A program made the position numbers and the translations under genes. Positions 24,148-33,333 of a DNA stretch of 35,306 nucleotides are shown here, one piece after another (the first letter of the stretch is position 1; every line of letters starts with the position of its first letter). The stretch is from contig JALRLY010000247.1 of the NCBI GenBank assembly GCA_023647555.1, positions 5,863 through 41,168 on the forward strand, read 5' to 3'. Below the pieces are notes generated by a model. That model saw only the letters and a program-made list of their open reading frames with translations. It was not told the DNA's origin and did no database searches. The DNA comes from Pancytospora philotis (Eukaryota; Microsporidia).

Positions 24148-25770
24148 TCAGGAGCTGGTAAGGCGCCGCGCCTCGTCGAAGGATATGCTGGAGCCCGAGC
24201 CGTAGACTTCGTCGATGACGAAGAAGCGCCGGTGTTGGTGCCAGCCCGCCTTTTCGATGTACTCGCCGATGTCGCCGACGCTGCCCTCGATGCGGCCGCT
24301 TTTGAGCATATTGTAGGGCGCCTTGAGAGACGAGGGGTCCTGCAACTGCGCCTGGACGGCGATGAATCTGCTCTTGAGCAGCCTGTAGGCCGTGTCTGTG
24401 ATCTGCACGCCCCAGTTCTTCCGCGTCTGCAAGGCCGCCAGGAAATCGAGGAGGGACGGCATGTCGCAGCTGGCCACGAACGCATCGGTGAACGCGAAGA
24501 CGCAGCCCGCCTTCAGCACCTCGAATATGCGGAAGCCAGCGACGCCGTAGAACGTGGTATGCGCGGCCCTGAGCCGTGCGATTCCCCTGATCTGGTGCAT
24601 GTAGTCAAAGAAGGACTCCTGCACGACCACGCTGCAGCATTCGGTGGGCGTCGTGGACAGGCTTGCGTATCCGCGCAGCGCCCGCGCCAGATACTGCCCG
24701 GCGCAGCTCGTGCGATCACCCACGTAGTGGACAGGGCCCTTCAGCCTGCCCAGGTCCGCTTCGTACACAAAATCGCCGAAGAGCGACGCGCTTGCGCCGT
24801 AGCTGCGGCACGCCCAGCCGGCGTCCTTGGCCCTGGAGTTCTTGAGCCGCCACACGTGCTGGAGAAGCTTGTCGCCGGTGATCTTGAGGAGAATGTAACG
24901 CTTGTGGACCGGCAGCCGCAGGGCGTTGGTGCCGCCGTACGCGAATAGAAGCACCCAGCACGTGTCCCCAACAAGGGCTACGGGTATCAGGGAGCTATTA
25001 ACCATCCTCCACTTGAACACGTTGTACTCAGCAAACGAGCCGACCGAGAAGTTGTCGCTGCAGAACAGCTCGAAGCGCGGGTGCTGCGCCATGTGGAGGT
25101 TGTGGAGGTGCGTTTCTATCTGCCAGCGCGGCACAAAGGCCATGTCCTCGACCGCGAGCGACACGTGCGGATCTGCGCCGCGGCCGTAAAAATCGAACTG
25201 GAAGAGCTGGCGCCCGCCGAGCTTCAGGCTAAAGATGCTGGTCTTCGACGGATCGCGGTGCGCCCTGTTCGGCAAGACTTTCCTGCTCACATCCGCGCAC
25301 ACAGCCGCGTGCGCGTCGTACGGGCCCCTGGCGGCCTTGGCATCCATGCGCGGCATCTTATGCATATAGGCGCCGGCCTCGGCCCTGCCGGGCATGATCT
25401 CCGGATACGGGCGCTTCAGCGCGGTCTCGCAGGGGTGCGCCGCTTTCTTCTCCTGCCTTTCTGTCTCGGGCGGGGAAGAGGCGATGCGCGCTTCCAGCGG
25501 CTCCGCCCTTGGGGCCGTGTCTTTATTCTGGTCGATAATCCTCTTGAGCATGTCCTCCTCCATCTGCTTCTGGCTTTGCTGGAGCTCCGCTGCGTGCTTC
25601 GCCTTCAGAATACCGAGCGCACGCGCGACAAATGCGCACACGAAGTCCTTCTCCGCGATATTGCCGAGCCGGTTCCAGGCGGTGCTGCCGTCCGCCCAGC
25701 GCACCAGGAAATAGTCCGCGCCGTTGTGTCTTTTGTAGCGCAGCACAGCCGTGATCTTTTCGACAGCCAT
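24148..25770 (-). CDS. Chromodomain-like protein, 540 aa
   Basis: Residues 4-45 resemble a chromodomain: EKITAVLRYKRHNGADYFLVRWADGSTAWNRLGNI keeps the V-x-RW pattern, the aromatic positions and the W-x2-x2-N-[IL] end. This module typically binds methylated histone H3 tails. A charged, helix-prone linker follows (about 45-150; LQQSQKQMEEDMLKRIIDQNK). The remaining 380 residues look like one or two folded domains that I do not recognise. The protein lies in the same window as H3 and a deacetylase, but no operon-like link exists. AAATTTT at 25790-25796 is about 20 bases before the ATG. Heterochromatin readers such as Chp1-type proteins combine a chromodomain with unrelated C-terminal domains, but identity with any of them is not shown. 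Confidence 0.6.
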   Translation of the reverse strand: MAVEKITAVLRYKRHNGADYFLVRWADGSTAWNRLGNIAEKDFVCAFVARALGILKAKHAAELQQSQKQMEEDMLKRIIDQNKDTAPRAEPLEARIASSPPETERQEKKAAHPCETALKRPYPEIMPGRAEAGAYMHKMPRMDAKAARGPYDAHAAVCADVSRKVLPNRAHRDPSKTSIFSLKLGGRQLFQFDFYGRGADPHVSLAVEDMAFVPRWQIETHLHNLHMAQHPRFELFCSDNFSVGSFAEYNVFKWRMVNSSLIPVALVGDTCWVLLFAYGGTNALRLPVHKRYILLKITGDKLLQHVWRLKNSRAKDAGWACRSYGASASLFGDFVYEADLGRLKGPVHYVGDRTSCAGQYLARALRGYASLSTTPTECCSVVVQESFFDYMHQIRGIARLRAAHTTFYGVAGFRIFEVLKAGCVFAFTDAFVASCDMPSLLDFLAALQTRKNWGVQITDTAYRLLKSRFIAVQAQLQDPSSLKAPYNMLKSGRIEGSVGDIGEYIEKAGWHQHRRFFVIDEVYGSGSSISFDEARRLTSS

Positions 25771-25982
25771 TACGGGGCATACTGCGCAGAAATTTTCTCC
25801 GGCTCAGCCACTGCTTACCATGGCATAACGCATCCTAAAAGCTTCGCAGATGATGCACAAACTTGTGAGAATTCTAAGCAACTATGCATATTTGCTGTCT
25901 GATACATCACGCTAAACTGCAATTCAGCCTGCGTGGTCTCCACCGTAGTTTCTGGGAGAAATAAACTGGCTACCCACGGCCC

Positions 25983-26348
25983 ATGCGCGCCACCGAAAAC
26001 GTTTTCAACGACTGGCATGCCGAGAAAGTGATCCACGCCGACAGGATCACCCAGTGGGACTTCCTGCGCGCGAACGAGTGCATCGAGGAGATCGCCGACG
26101 GCTACTACTTCCTGAGCAAGCCGCTGGAGACAGTCGAGGCAGCGTATTACAGGCAGGAGAACGCCAAGCTGACGAAGATGCTTGGGATCAAAAACGTAGA
26201 GCAGGAGCTGAAGGTTCTCATCGGCAAGTTCAACACCTACAACGCCGCGAAGGACGTCGTCGAGGAGCTCTGTGGAAAGCTGGCGAGCCTGCGCGGCGTG
26301 CCGATCCGCGATATCCACAAGGAGCTGAATCTGACGTTTGATGGCTAA
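25983..26348 (+). CDS. Swi5/Sae3-like recombination mediator
   Basis: Swi5 (Sae3 in budding yeast) pairs with Sfr1/Mei5 and helps Rad51 and Dmc1 filaments form. The 121-aa protein carries the family region at its C-terminus (residues about 79-117): LIGKFNTYNAAKDVVEELCGKLASLRGVPIRDIHKELNL. It has the YN-x2-KD, G-K-(I/L)-A and RGV-x-x-x-(D/E)-(I/L/V)-(H/Y) positions of Swi5. The N-terminal half is extra compared with the smallest Swi5 proteins and is helix-prone (ENAKLTKMLGIKNVEQEL). The ATG at 25983 is the first in frame. No AAAATTTT box was seen. Assignment is by motif reading only. Confidence 0.65.
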   Translation: MRATENVFNDWHAEKVIHADRITQWDFLRANECIEEIADGYYFLSKPLETVEAAYYRQENAKLTKMLGIKNVEQELKVLIGKFNTYNAAKDVVEELCGKLASLRGVPIRDIHKELNLTFDG

Positions 26349-26535
26349 CAATAGAGTAAGTAAAGTAACACGCGTTCATTAACCTTTTAATCGTGCCTCA
26401 GTATTTTCAGACAGGATAGCAAAGCACTTAAGCGGGTGGGCTGCGCCGAGGCATGAAATGCCTTTCCTCTTGCGGCGCAAGCCGCACATTTTTGGCTCGT
26501 CGCTAGAAAGACAAGATTTTGCACCGTGCCGTCCG

Positions 26536-27309
26536 ATGCTGCAGTCGATACCGCTTAGGAACAAGCCGCTGTGCATCGCTGTGCGCGGAACGACCGCGTA
26601 CATCGGGGACGCCCGCGGAAACATATACACGGTCGAGCATCCGTACACGCACCCCAGGGTGCTGCGCTCGAATAGCAGCCCGGTATCGAGCATCGTCTTC
26701 GCGGATCAGCTGATATACGGCGACTGGGACGGAACGGTGCACACGGAGAACGCCTCGCGGCGGCTCGGCCGGGACATGGTAAAGGCCATGGCCGTTTTCG
26801 ACGGGCGCCTCTTCGTCTCGGTCGACCGCAAGCTCTTCGTGCTCGGGCTCGATCTGGCGGTGCTGGAGGAGCACGACACCCCCGCCAAGATCTACTCTAT
26901 GGACGTGCACGGCGGCGCGGTGCACTTCGGTATGGCCAGGGGCCTCGTGGCGAGCTACTGCGGTGGCTACCATGCGCCGGTCGACTCGGGGCGCGACGGC
27001 GACATCATTTCGCTGCGCAGCGGATGCGCCGGCTCCACGCGCGGCGAGCTCTGCGCGGGCGGGCGCGTGCTTTACTCCTCCGACAAATGGATACGCTCTG
27101 TCTGGGACGAGAGCCTTTTCGCGGCCGGGCCGTGCGTGCTGCAGCACGGAAATGTCCTGCACAGCCACGCGGACGATGTTGTGGGCGTGGCGAGGATAGA
27201 TGACGCAGTTATTTCTATCGGGCTTGACTGCTGCTACAAGGTCCACATCGCGACGCCGATGCTCAGCGAGAACGAGGAGAAGGAGCTAATGGACTTGTTA
27301 AATTCATAA
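26536..27309 (+). CDS. Beta-propeller (WD40-like) protein
   Basis: A 257-aa protein built from successive short beta-blade-like units: PLCIAVRGTTAYIGDARGNIYTVE, SSIVFADQLIYGDWDGTVHTE, AMAVFDGRLFVSVDRKLFVLGL, YSMDVHGGAVHFGMARGLVASY, and further blades to VVGVARIDDAVISIGLDCCYKVH. GH and WD dipeptides are mostly degenerate, as in shortened microsporidial propellers. It could be a subunit of a ribosome-biogenesis or chromatin complex; no specific family is recognised. The ATG at 26536 follows CAAGATTTT (26512-26520), a one-mismatch version of the promoter box. An in-frame ATG at 26458 would add 26 residues. Confidence 0.7.
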   Translation: MLQSIPLRNKPLCIAVRGTTAYIGDARGNIYTVEHPYTHPRVLRSNSSPVSSIVFADQLIYGDWDGTVHTENASRRLGRDMVKAMAVFDGRLFVSVDRKLFVLGLDLAVLEEHDTPAKIYSMDVHGGAVHFGMARGLVASYCGGYHAPVDSGRDGDIISLRSGCAGSTRGELCAGGRVLYSSDKWIRSVWDESLFAAGPCVLQHGNVLHSHADDVVGVARIDDAVISIGLDCCYKVHIATPMLSENEEKELMDLLNS

Positions 27310-27502
27310 CTTAGTTTACTTTAACATAGTCTGCACAGAGTCTTACATTATTTATTGAATTCTTGGCAGCATAGACACTACGTAATACGAATGGCTAGAG
27401 TGAGTCGGCAAGCATCCTTTATTCAAAACCTGAACGCCGGTCAAAAGTCATTTCTTTGTAGTTTCGCTTTAATCGAGTGTGCTAAAAGCCCTGGCGGCAG
27501 AG

Positions 27503-28879
27503 CTACATCCAGCTCAGCGCCCTTCGGACGCTGTCGTAAATAACTGGATTGTCACGCTTGTATGCGCTTAGATTCAGGATGAAATACGTCATCAGCTCAG
27601 TACGGTTCGCATTGTTAAGAAGTGCTATGAACAGGCCAATGCGCTTGTAGGTCAAATAAGAGAAGAAAAGCTCAAATATGCGTGTCAGCTTCTCCAAAGG
27701 CAGGGCGTTTAGTTCTGACCGCAGCATATGCTCGTTGTACACGCTGGACCGACTGAGCTCGCTGAATACATACCAGAGCAGCCTGCAGGGCAGCGCACTT
27801 AGCTGCAGCCCGCGGTTCCTGAGGAACTTGAGCCGCTGCCAGGACTGGTCCTTTTCGATAAAATAGCCCACGAGTCTGCCGAGTCTATCGAGATTCTCAA
27901 AGACCTCCTCCGGCACAAACCTAACAATGAAATGGTAGATCGCGGCGGCGTCCGCCCACTCGGCGCCGTGATGCTTCTCGCAGCGCTCCAGGATGCCGCG
28001 CATCTCCGCACGCATCTCGCTGCATGCAAACACGGAGGCCTCTTCGACGCAGCCCGTCTGCGCAACGAGTTTGAGGAGGATCATGCCAACCTGCACCAGC
28101 TGCGCCTGGCTGAGGATGTGGTATTTGATCACAACCCGCGCAGTTTTATCGATGGTGGCGTACTCGACCACCCCGAGGCTGTGGTAGAACGCCATCCGCT
28201 CGACCAGCTGGACGAACTTCTGGGCCATCACAGCGGAGTCGTACCGCGACTGGAAAAGCAGCAGCGCGACGAAGTTCGGCGCGTTCTTGCTCGTGCGCGA
28301 ATTCTTGAAATAGCTGCCGATGCTGCACTTTACCAGGCCGAGAATCGCGTTATCGTAGTCTCCGAGCAGGCGTAGAGCGTCCGGATTGCGGCTGTTGATG
28401 TTCGTGTATTCGCGAGTCCGCAGAGCCTCCAACAGAACTTGTTTGCCGCGGCCGTCTTCCGCGGCCAGAATATAACTCGCCAGGAACTTGGAGAGACACA
28501 GCAGTCCCGCGGGGTTGTACCGGTGGCTCTCTATGAGGGAGTTCCCCGTGTCCTCGCACCAGAGCAGAAGGCCCACCAGCGCTGTGCCGTGCTCCCTGAG
28601 ATCCAGCTCGGGATGCTCCAGCAGCGCCATGCACGAACGGTACTCGTCGGGCGGCTGGAGCTGCGGTGCATCGGGGCCCTCGAAATGGTGCCTGAGTATG
28701 TGCGCCAAGCACCGCTGCTCTCTAGAGCTCAAGGGCTTCGCATAGCTGAACCAATCGGCCATAATATTCCCACCGCCCGCAGGGTCAGCGCGTCCGTTCG
28801 GATTAGAGCCGGGCACGCCTGCACTGCAGACAAACGCCAATGATACACACAAGGCGATGCACGTCCAGGTGCTGATCAT
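27503..28879 (-). CDS. Secreted or luminal protein, unknown, 458 aa
   Basis: I do not recognise the family. From the ATG at 28879 the first 20 residues form a good signal peptide (STWTCIALCVSLAFVCSAG) followed by a Gly/Pro/Asn-rich linker. The remainder is alpha-helical in character with many leucines and paired helices (LVKCSIGSYFKNS, FVALLLFQSRYDSAVMAQKFVQLVERMAF, LVQVGMILLKLVAQTG, IFELFFSYLTYKRIGLFIALL), suggesting a helical-repeat fold. No second membrane anchor or ER retention motif is seen at the C-terminus (RRALSWM). An internal ATG at 28762 (MADWFSYAKPL) would give a cytosolic version without the signal peptide. AAAATT lies about ten bases upstream of 28879, which favours the longer form. 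Confidence 0.75.
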   Translation of the reverse strand: MISTWTCIALCVSLAFVCSAGVPGSNPNGRADPAGGGNIMADWFSYAKPLSSREQRCLAHILRHHFEGPDAPQLQPPDEYRSCMALLEHPELDLREHGTALVGLLLWCEDTGNSLIESHRYNPAGLLCLSKFLASYILAAEDGRGKQVLLEALRTREYTNINSRNPDALRLLGDYDNAILGLVKCSIGSYFKNSRTSKNAPNFVALLLFQSRYDSAVMAQKFVQLVERMAFYHSLGVVEYATIDKTARVVIKYHILSQAQLVQVGMILLKLVAQTGCVEEASVFACSEMRAEMRGILERCEKHHGAEWADAAAIYHFIVRFVPEEVFENLDRLGRLVGYFIEKDQSWQRLKFLRNRGLQLSALPCRLLWYVFSELSRSSVYNEHMLRSELNALPLEKLTRIFELFFSYLTYKRIGLFIALLNNANRTELMTYFILNLSAYKRDNPVIYDSVRRALSWM

Positions 28880-28894
28880 CTGTGGCTGAAAATT

Positions 28895-29222
28895 ACAAGG
28901 GTTTAATGTATTTGTTTTCAATCAGCCTGTCAACCGTGCGCTGGCCAGTGATGGGTAGACAGAGAGGGGATGCCTTGTATGCTGTATAAATTTAGTGGCC
29001 AAGTTATTATCTGCGCAGCAGAAGATAAATGAGCCAACTGGCACAGACCTCGCATCCATGACTTCGCATCCATACTTGTACTAGTTCAGGCTCCTTTCTG
29101 CGATATCTCTTGTATACTGAGTTGTAGTGGGTAGAACGCAACACACCGGCTGATACTGCGTAGCACACCCATCTTTCCGCCTAGCTCTCCGTGCGCTCTG
29201 CCGTACGCCGCGACTACTCGCC
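28895..29222. other. Intergenic between divergent genes
   Basis: AT-rich spacer between the 458-aa gene and the phosphatase gene. No additional gene was recognised; a long minus-strand open frame over 29081-29965 is a shadow of the phosphatase gene. Confidence 0.45.
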
Positions 29223-29230
29223 AAAATTTT
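29223..29230 (+). promoter_or_regulatory. AAAATTTT box of the phosphatase gene
   Basis: AAAATTTT 21 bases before the ATG at 29252, comparable to the box in front of the histone deacetylase. Confidence 0.5.
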
Positions 29231-29251
29231 GTTGTCGTCGAATTGCCGAGC

Positions 29252-30181
29252 ATGGATGGCCGCAGAAAGACCATCGCGCGGTGCATCGAGCGGATCGTCG
29301 CGTTCGATATCCTCGACGCGGAGGAGGTGGCGTACATCTGCAGCTGCGTGATGGACATCATGGTGCTCGAGCCCAACATCTGCTACGTCAGCTCCCCCGT
29401 GGTGGTCGTGGGCGACATCCACGGGCAGTTCACGGACCTGCTCACGATGCTGCAGCTCGAGGGCCCGCCGGGGCGGGCCGCGTACGTGTTCCTCGGGGAC
29501 TACGTGGACCGCGGCGAGAACTCGCTCGGGGTCATCCTCCTCCTGATGGCGTACAAGGTGCTGCGCCCGGACCGCATCGTGCTGGTGCGCGGGAACCACG
29601 AGCAGAGCTCCATCAACCGGTCGTACGGCTTCTACGATGAGTGCGTCGGCAAGTACGGCGATGCGACGGTGTGGCGGCTGGTCAACGAGGTGTTCTCGTA
29701 CTTCGCGATCGCCTGCGTGGTGGACGGGCGCTACCTGTGCATCCACGGCGGGATTTCGCCGCGCGTTTCGGTGAACAAGCTCGAGCGGATCGACAGGTTC
29801 GACGCCGTGCAGGACGACAGCATCTTCACGGATGTGCTGTGGAGTGACCCGTTCTACAAGCCGGGCGCGAGCCTGAACCCGCGCGGCAGCGGTTTCCTCT
29901 TCGGCGAGGACGTGATCAAGCGCTTTCTGATGTACAATAACCTCGAAATGGTCATCCGCTCGCACCAGCTGGCGATCGAGGGCTACAAGTGGGACTTCGG
30001 GGCGCTCTGTCTCACGGTGTGGAGCGCGCCCGACTACATGGGCAAGTGCTCGAACCCCGGCTCGATTCTTGTGATCCGCGCCGGCCAGCCGATCACGGCG
30101 AACAGCCTGCGACTGTACAAGAAGACGAAGAAGGCCGACCTGGCTGCGGTGGACGCCGGCCTCTACATCGTAGACGAGTGA
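29252..30181 (+). CDS. PP2A-family serine/threonine phosphatase catalytic subunit
   Basis: A metallophosphatase of 309 aa. Metal-binding motifs are GDIHGQ (54-59), GDYVDRGENS and GNHE. The substrate-side SYGFYDECVGKYG, LCIHGGISPRV and RSHQLAIEGYKWDF are those of the PP2A/PP4/PP6 group rather than PP1 or calcineurin. Two deviations stand out: the region that reads SAPNYCYRCGN in most members is SAPDYMGKCSN here, and the carboxy-methylated TPDYFL end of PP2A is missing, the protein ending GLYIVDE. It may therefore not pair with standard PP2A regulatory subunits. The first ATG is at 29252; the frame before it opens from a TTG. Confidence 0.92.
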   Translation: MDGRRKTIARCIERIVAFDILDAEEVAYICSCVMDIMVLEPNICYVSSPVVVVGDIHGQFTDLLTMLQLEGPPGRAAYVFLGDYVDRGENSLGVILLLMAYKVLRPDRIVLVRGNHEQSSINRSYGFYDECVGKYGDATVWRLVNEVFSYFAIACVVDGRYLCIHGGISPRVSVNKLERIDRFDAVQDDSIFTDVLWSDPFYKPGASLNPRGSGFLFGEDVIKRFLMYNNLEMVIRSHQLAIEGYKWDFGALCLTVWSAPDYMGKCSNPGSILVIRAGQPITANSLRLYKKTKKADLAAVDAGLYIVDE

Positions 30182-30365
30182 AAGCTGCTATGGTAGGCTC
30201 GACGCTCATAGAATAAATGTGAAATCAGTTCCCTGTTATTCGTTTTATAATACGCTGTTTTGCTGAGTGGTTAGGCTGGGCACGTTACGATGTATTGCGG
30301 CCTTGCTGACGCTTTTGCGCCCAATTCCATGCCATTGACGTATCAATGCACAGTCCGCCGAGCCC

Positions 30366-32348
30366 ATGGAGGAGGTTTTCCTGCCCAAGAAGGCCACGCG
30401 GTACCAGTTCCCCAAGGAGGAGATCGTGCTGAAGCCGGACCATGCGGACTGCCCCATCTGGATCAGCCACGACGCGCTGATCATCGTAGAGGCGTTCCGA
30501 GAGGACGCCAAGCGCGTCGCCGACTTTCTGATCGCGATCGCCGAGCCGGTGTCGCGCCCGGCCTACATCCACGAGTACCAGATCACCGCGTACTCGCTCT
30601 ACGCGGCCGCCTCTGTCGGGCTGACCACCGATCTCATCCTGGTCACGCTGCAGCGCTTTGCGAAGAACATCCTGCCCAAGTGCGTGCGCGCGTTTATCAC
30701 GGACTGCACGCTGAGCTACGGCAAGATCAAGCTGATCAGGGCGTACACGCGGTTCTTCGTAGAGACGGTCAGCGCCGACCTGTACGCGATGATCGCGAAG
30801 GACCCCGGCCTGTCGCGCTACATCGTCGAGGGCGACGCCGCGGCGCTGCGCATGGAGATCTCGGACGTGGAGGCCGTGAAGAAGCGCTGCATCGAGATCG
30901 ACTACCCGCTGATCGAGGAGTACGACTTCAAGAACGACAGCAAGCTGGCTGAGCTCGCGATCGATCTGCGGCCCACCTCGCAGATCCGGTCTTACCAGGA
31001 GATCTGCCTGAACAAGATGTTCTCGAACGGCCGCGCGCGCAGCGGGATCATCGTGCTGCCGTGCGGCTCGGGGAAGACGCTGGTGGGGATCACGGCGATC
31101 AGCACGATCAAGAAATCGGCCCTCATCCTGTGCACCTCGGCCGTTTCCGTCGAGCAGTGGCGCCAGGCCACGCTCGGCTTCACGAATCTGGCGCCCGACA
31201 GCATCGCGCGCTTCACGTCCGACCGCAAGGAGTGGTTCCGCAGCGACGCGGGCATCCTCGTCACCACGTACTCCATGCTCTCCTACAGCGGCAAGCGGTC
31301 CGCGGAGGCGCAGCGCATCATGGCGGCGATCCAGGCGTACGAGTGGGGCATCGTGATCCTCGACGAGGTGCACGTGGTCCCCGCGGCGATGTTCCGGAAG
31401 ACCGTGTCGGCCGTCTCGCACTACTGCAAGCTCGGCCTGACGGCGACGCTGGTGCGCGAGGACGACAAAATCGAGGACCTCAACTTTCTCATCGGCCCGA
31501 AGCTGTACGAGGCCGACTGGCAGGACCTCAGCGCGCAGGGCCACATCGCGCGCGTCGAGGGCGCGGAGGTGTGGTGCAAGATGACGGCGGAGTTCTACCG
31601 CGAGTACCTGCTGCAGAGCACCGCGCGCCGCCGCGTGCTCAGCATCATGAACCCGACCAAGTTCCAGACGTGCCAGTACCTCATCGACAAGCACGAGCAG
31701 CGCGGCGACAAGATCATCGTGTTCAGCGACAGCGTGCTGGCGCTCAAGGAGTACGCGGTGAAGCTGGGCAAGCCGTACATCTACGGGCCGACGGGGCAGA
31801 CCGAGCGCATGCGCATCCTGAAACAGTTCCAGACCAACCCGAACATCAACACGATTTTCCTGAGCAAGGTCGGCGACACGTCCATCGACCTGCCCGAGGC
31901 GACCTGCCTCATCCAGATTTCCAGCCACTTCGGCAGCCGGCGCCAGGAGGCCCAGCGCCTCGGGCGCGTGCTGCGCGCGAAGAAGCGCAACGACCCCAAC
32001 TTCAAGGTCTACTTCTACTCGCTCGTGTCGAAGGACACCGAGGAGATGGAGTACTCGGCGAAGCGCCAGCAGTTCCTCATCGACCAGGGCTACTCGTTCA
32101 ACATCATCACGGACATCCCCGAGTCGGCGATGGGCGACAGCCGCGTCTACAAGACCAAGAGCCAGCAGAAGGAGCTGCTCACCTCCGTGCTCGTTGCATC
32201 CGAGAACGACCTGGAGAGCGAGCCGTCCGAGGACTACGACTGCGTCGAGGGCGTGCTCGTCTCCGGGCTCAGCGGCGCCTCGGCCGCCGTGTACGAAGAG
32301 CGGCTGAAGGGCGGCGACGGCAAGCGCGGCAGGAAGAACAAGCGCTAG
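30366..32348 (+). CDS. TFIIH helicase XPB/Ssl2
   Basis: XPB is the DNA translocase of TFIIH that opens promoters for RNA polymerase II and acts in nucleotide excision repair. The 660-aa protein has an N-terminal damage-recognition region (about 30-200), the Walker A motif LPCGSGKT at 231-238, DEVH at 333-336, the XPB-specific RED loop in [14 protein letters not shown], and helicase motifs V/VI ([30 protein letters not shown]). The C-terminus is short, ends in a basic GRKNKR and lacks the long tails of larger orthologues. The start at 30366 fits [13 protein letters not shown]. No AAAATTTT box is visible. AATAAA lies shortly after the stop (around 32376). Confidence 0.96.
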   Translation: MEEVFLPKKATRYQFPKEEIVLKPDHADCPIWISHDALIIVEAFREDAKRVADFLIAIAEPVSRPAYIHEYQITAYSLYAAASVGLTTDLILVTLQRFAKNILPKCVRAFITDCTLSYGKIKLIRAYTRFFVETVSADLYAMIAKDPGLSRYIVEGDAAALRMEISDVEAVKKRCIEIDYPLIEEYDFKNDSKLAELAIDLRPTSQIRSYQEICLNKMFSNGRARSGIIVLPCGSGKTLVGITAISTIKKSALILCTSAVSVEQWRQATLGFTNLAPDSIARFTSDRKEWFRSDAGILVTTYSMLSYSGKRSAEAQRIMAAIQAYEWGIVILDEVHVVPAAMFRKTVSAVSHYCKLGLTATLVREDDKIEDLNFLIGPKLYEADWQDLSAQGHIARVEGAEVWCKMTAEFYREYLLQSTARRRVLSIMNPTKFQTCQYLIDKHEQRGDKIIVFSDSVLALKEYAVKLGKPYIYGPTGQTERMRILKQFQTNPNINTIFLSKVGDTSIDLPEATCLIQISSHFGSRRQEAQRLGRVLRAKKRNDPNFKVYFYSLVSKDTEEMEYSAKRQQFLIDQGYSFNIITDIPESAMGDSRVYKTKSQQKELLTSVLVASENDLESEPSEDYDCVEGVLVSGLSGASAAVYEERLKGGDGKRGRKNKR

Positions 32349-32493
32349 CATGCGCAGAGCGGATCCATAGAATAGAATAAATGTGTGTTTTGACAGCGTA
32401 GACTAACTATTAAAGATGCAGGTTTGGACCCGCTACCATGAAAATCGCGGCGCATGCCAAAATCCATTCTTCCTCTAACATCTGCATGTTCCT

Positions 32494-32506
32494 ATAAACA
32501 GTTTAT
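32494..32506 (-). terminator. 13-bp palindrome with AATAAA, downstream of RING gene E
   Basis: ATAAACAGTTTAT, identical to those behind genes A, B and C about 20 kb away, located 18 bases past the stop of gene E. Confidence 0.5.
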
Positions 32507-32523
32507 TATACAGCGAGATGCTC

Positions 32524-33267
32524 TCACACCTCTCCCTCGTTGTCATCGACAAGCTCATACAGCAGGTTGATGTGCTTTTTACACAGCGGGCACGAGTCTT
32601 TGACGTTGAACCACTCGTCGATGCACTCAGCATGGAAATGGTGGTCGCACGGGAGGAACTTGACCTTGACGCCCGGGACGTAGTCGTCGAAGCAGATCGT
32701 GCATGTGTAGTTCCCGTCGGGGATGTCGTCCTCGGACGAATAGGCAATGACCTTCAGCTTCGGCCGCACGTAGTTCACGAGCAACAGAAGCAGGATGATG
32801 GCCAGCAGCGGCGCGATGAAAGAGAAGAACCCGAATAAGATCCAATAGTAGCTCATGTAGTACAGGAGCGGGTTGGTGACTCTGCACACGTCGCACTCTT
32901 GGACCCAGTGGAAGCCGATGATGTACCAGAAGAGCATCACCGCTTCGAGGCAGTTGTTCACCAGCGTCACGTCGCCGTTCTCCTCATAATCGGGGATGCG
33001 GTGGATCCTGAAGAACGCGCGGTTCTTAAGATAGAACGCGATGGCCTTGGCGACATTCAGTATGCAGTACACTCCCAGAAAGACCTTCAGCGGCGCTTCA
33101 ACCTTTTCGTGGCGCTTGATATAGAGGGTGACACTGATGCTTGCCACTTTCAGCACTTTGACCACGAGCTCCAGCATTACCAGGAAGCGGACGCACGAGA
33201 GCGCGTTTACGCGGCTGAAGTAGCGTCGGAAGCTCTGGGCTGACTCCACACTCACCTCGCTGTCCAT
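32524..33267 (-). CDS. RING-H2 membrane protein E, short form
   Basis: A 247-aa member without the Q/R/W insert. Hydrophobic segments at about 24-49, 60-80, 106-122 and 135-166 are followed directly by RPKLKVIAYSSEDDIPDG and a complete RING-H2 (189-229: CTIC, CDHHFHAEC, CPLC). It ends with an acidic helix (LLYELVDDNEGEV) also found in gene F but not in the long forms. It probably represents the ancestral layout to which the insert was added, or from which it was lost. The start at 33267 is supported by ATTAAA at -27 and ATTGG at -43, the same geometry as in the long forms. Confidence 0.88.
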   Translation of the reverse strand: MDSEVSVESAQSFRRYFSRVNALSCVRFLVMLELVVKVLKVASISVTLYIKRHEKVEAPLKVFLGVYCILNVAKAIAFYLKNRAFFRIHRIPDYEENGDVTLVNNCLEAVMLFWYIIGFHWVQECDVCRVTNPLLYYMSYYWILFGFFSFIAPLLAIILLLLLVNYVRPKLKVIAYSSEDDIPDGNYTCTICFDDYVPGVKVKFLPCDHHFHAECIDEWFNVKDSCPLCKKHINLLYELVDDNEGEV

Positions 33268-33288
33268 CCTGCCGGCAGGTGCGCTACA

Positions 33289-33333
33289 TTTAATGGTTAG
33301 CGCCGTTAACCAATCGACATGAAAGCGTCCAAT
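33289..33333 (-). promoter_or_regulatory. Family promoter of RING gene E, paired ATTGG
   Basis: Plus-strand CCAAT at 33310-33314 and 33329-33333 (19 bases apart), near edge 43 bases from the ATG, with ATTAAA at -27. The CTCCTTT segment of the long forms is not evident. Confidence 0.6.
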
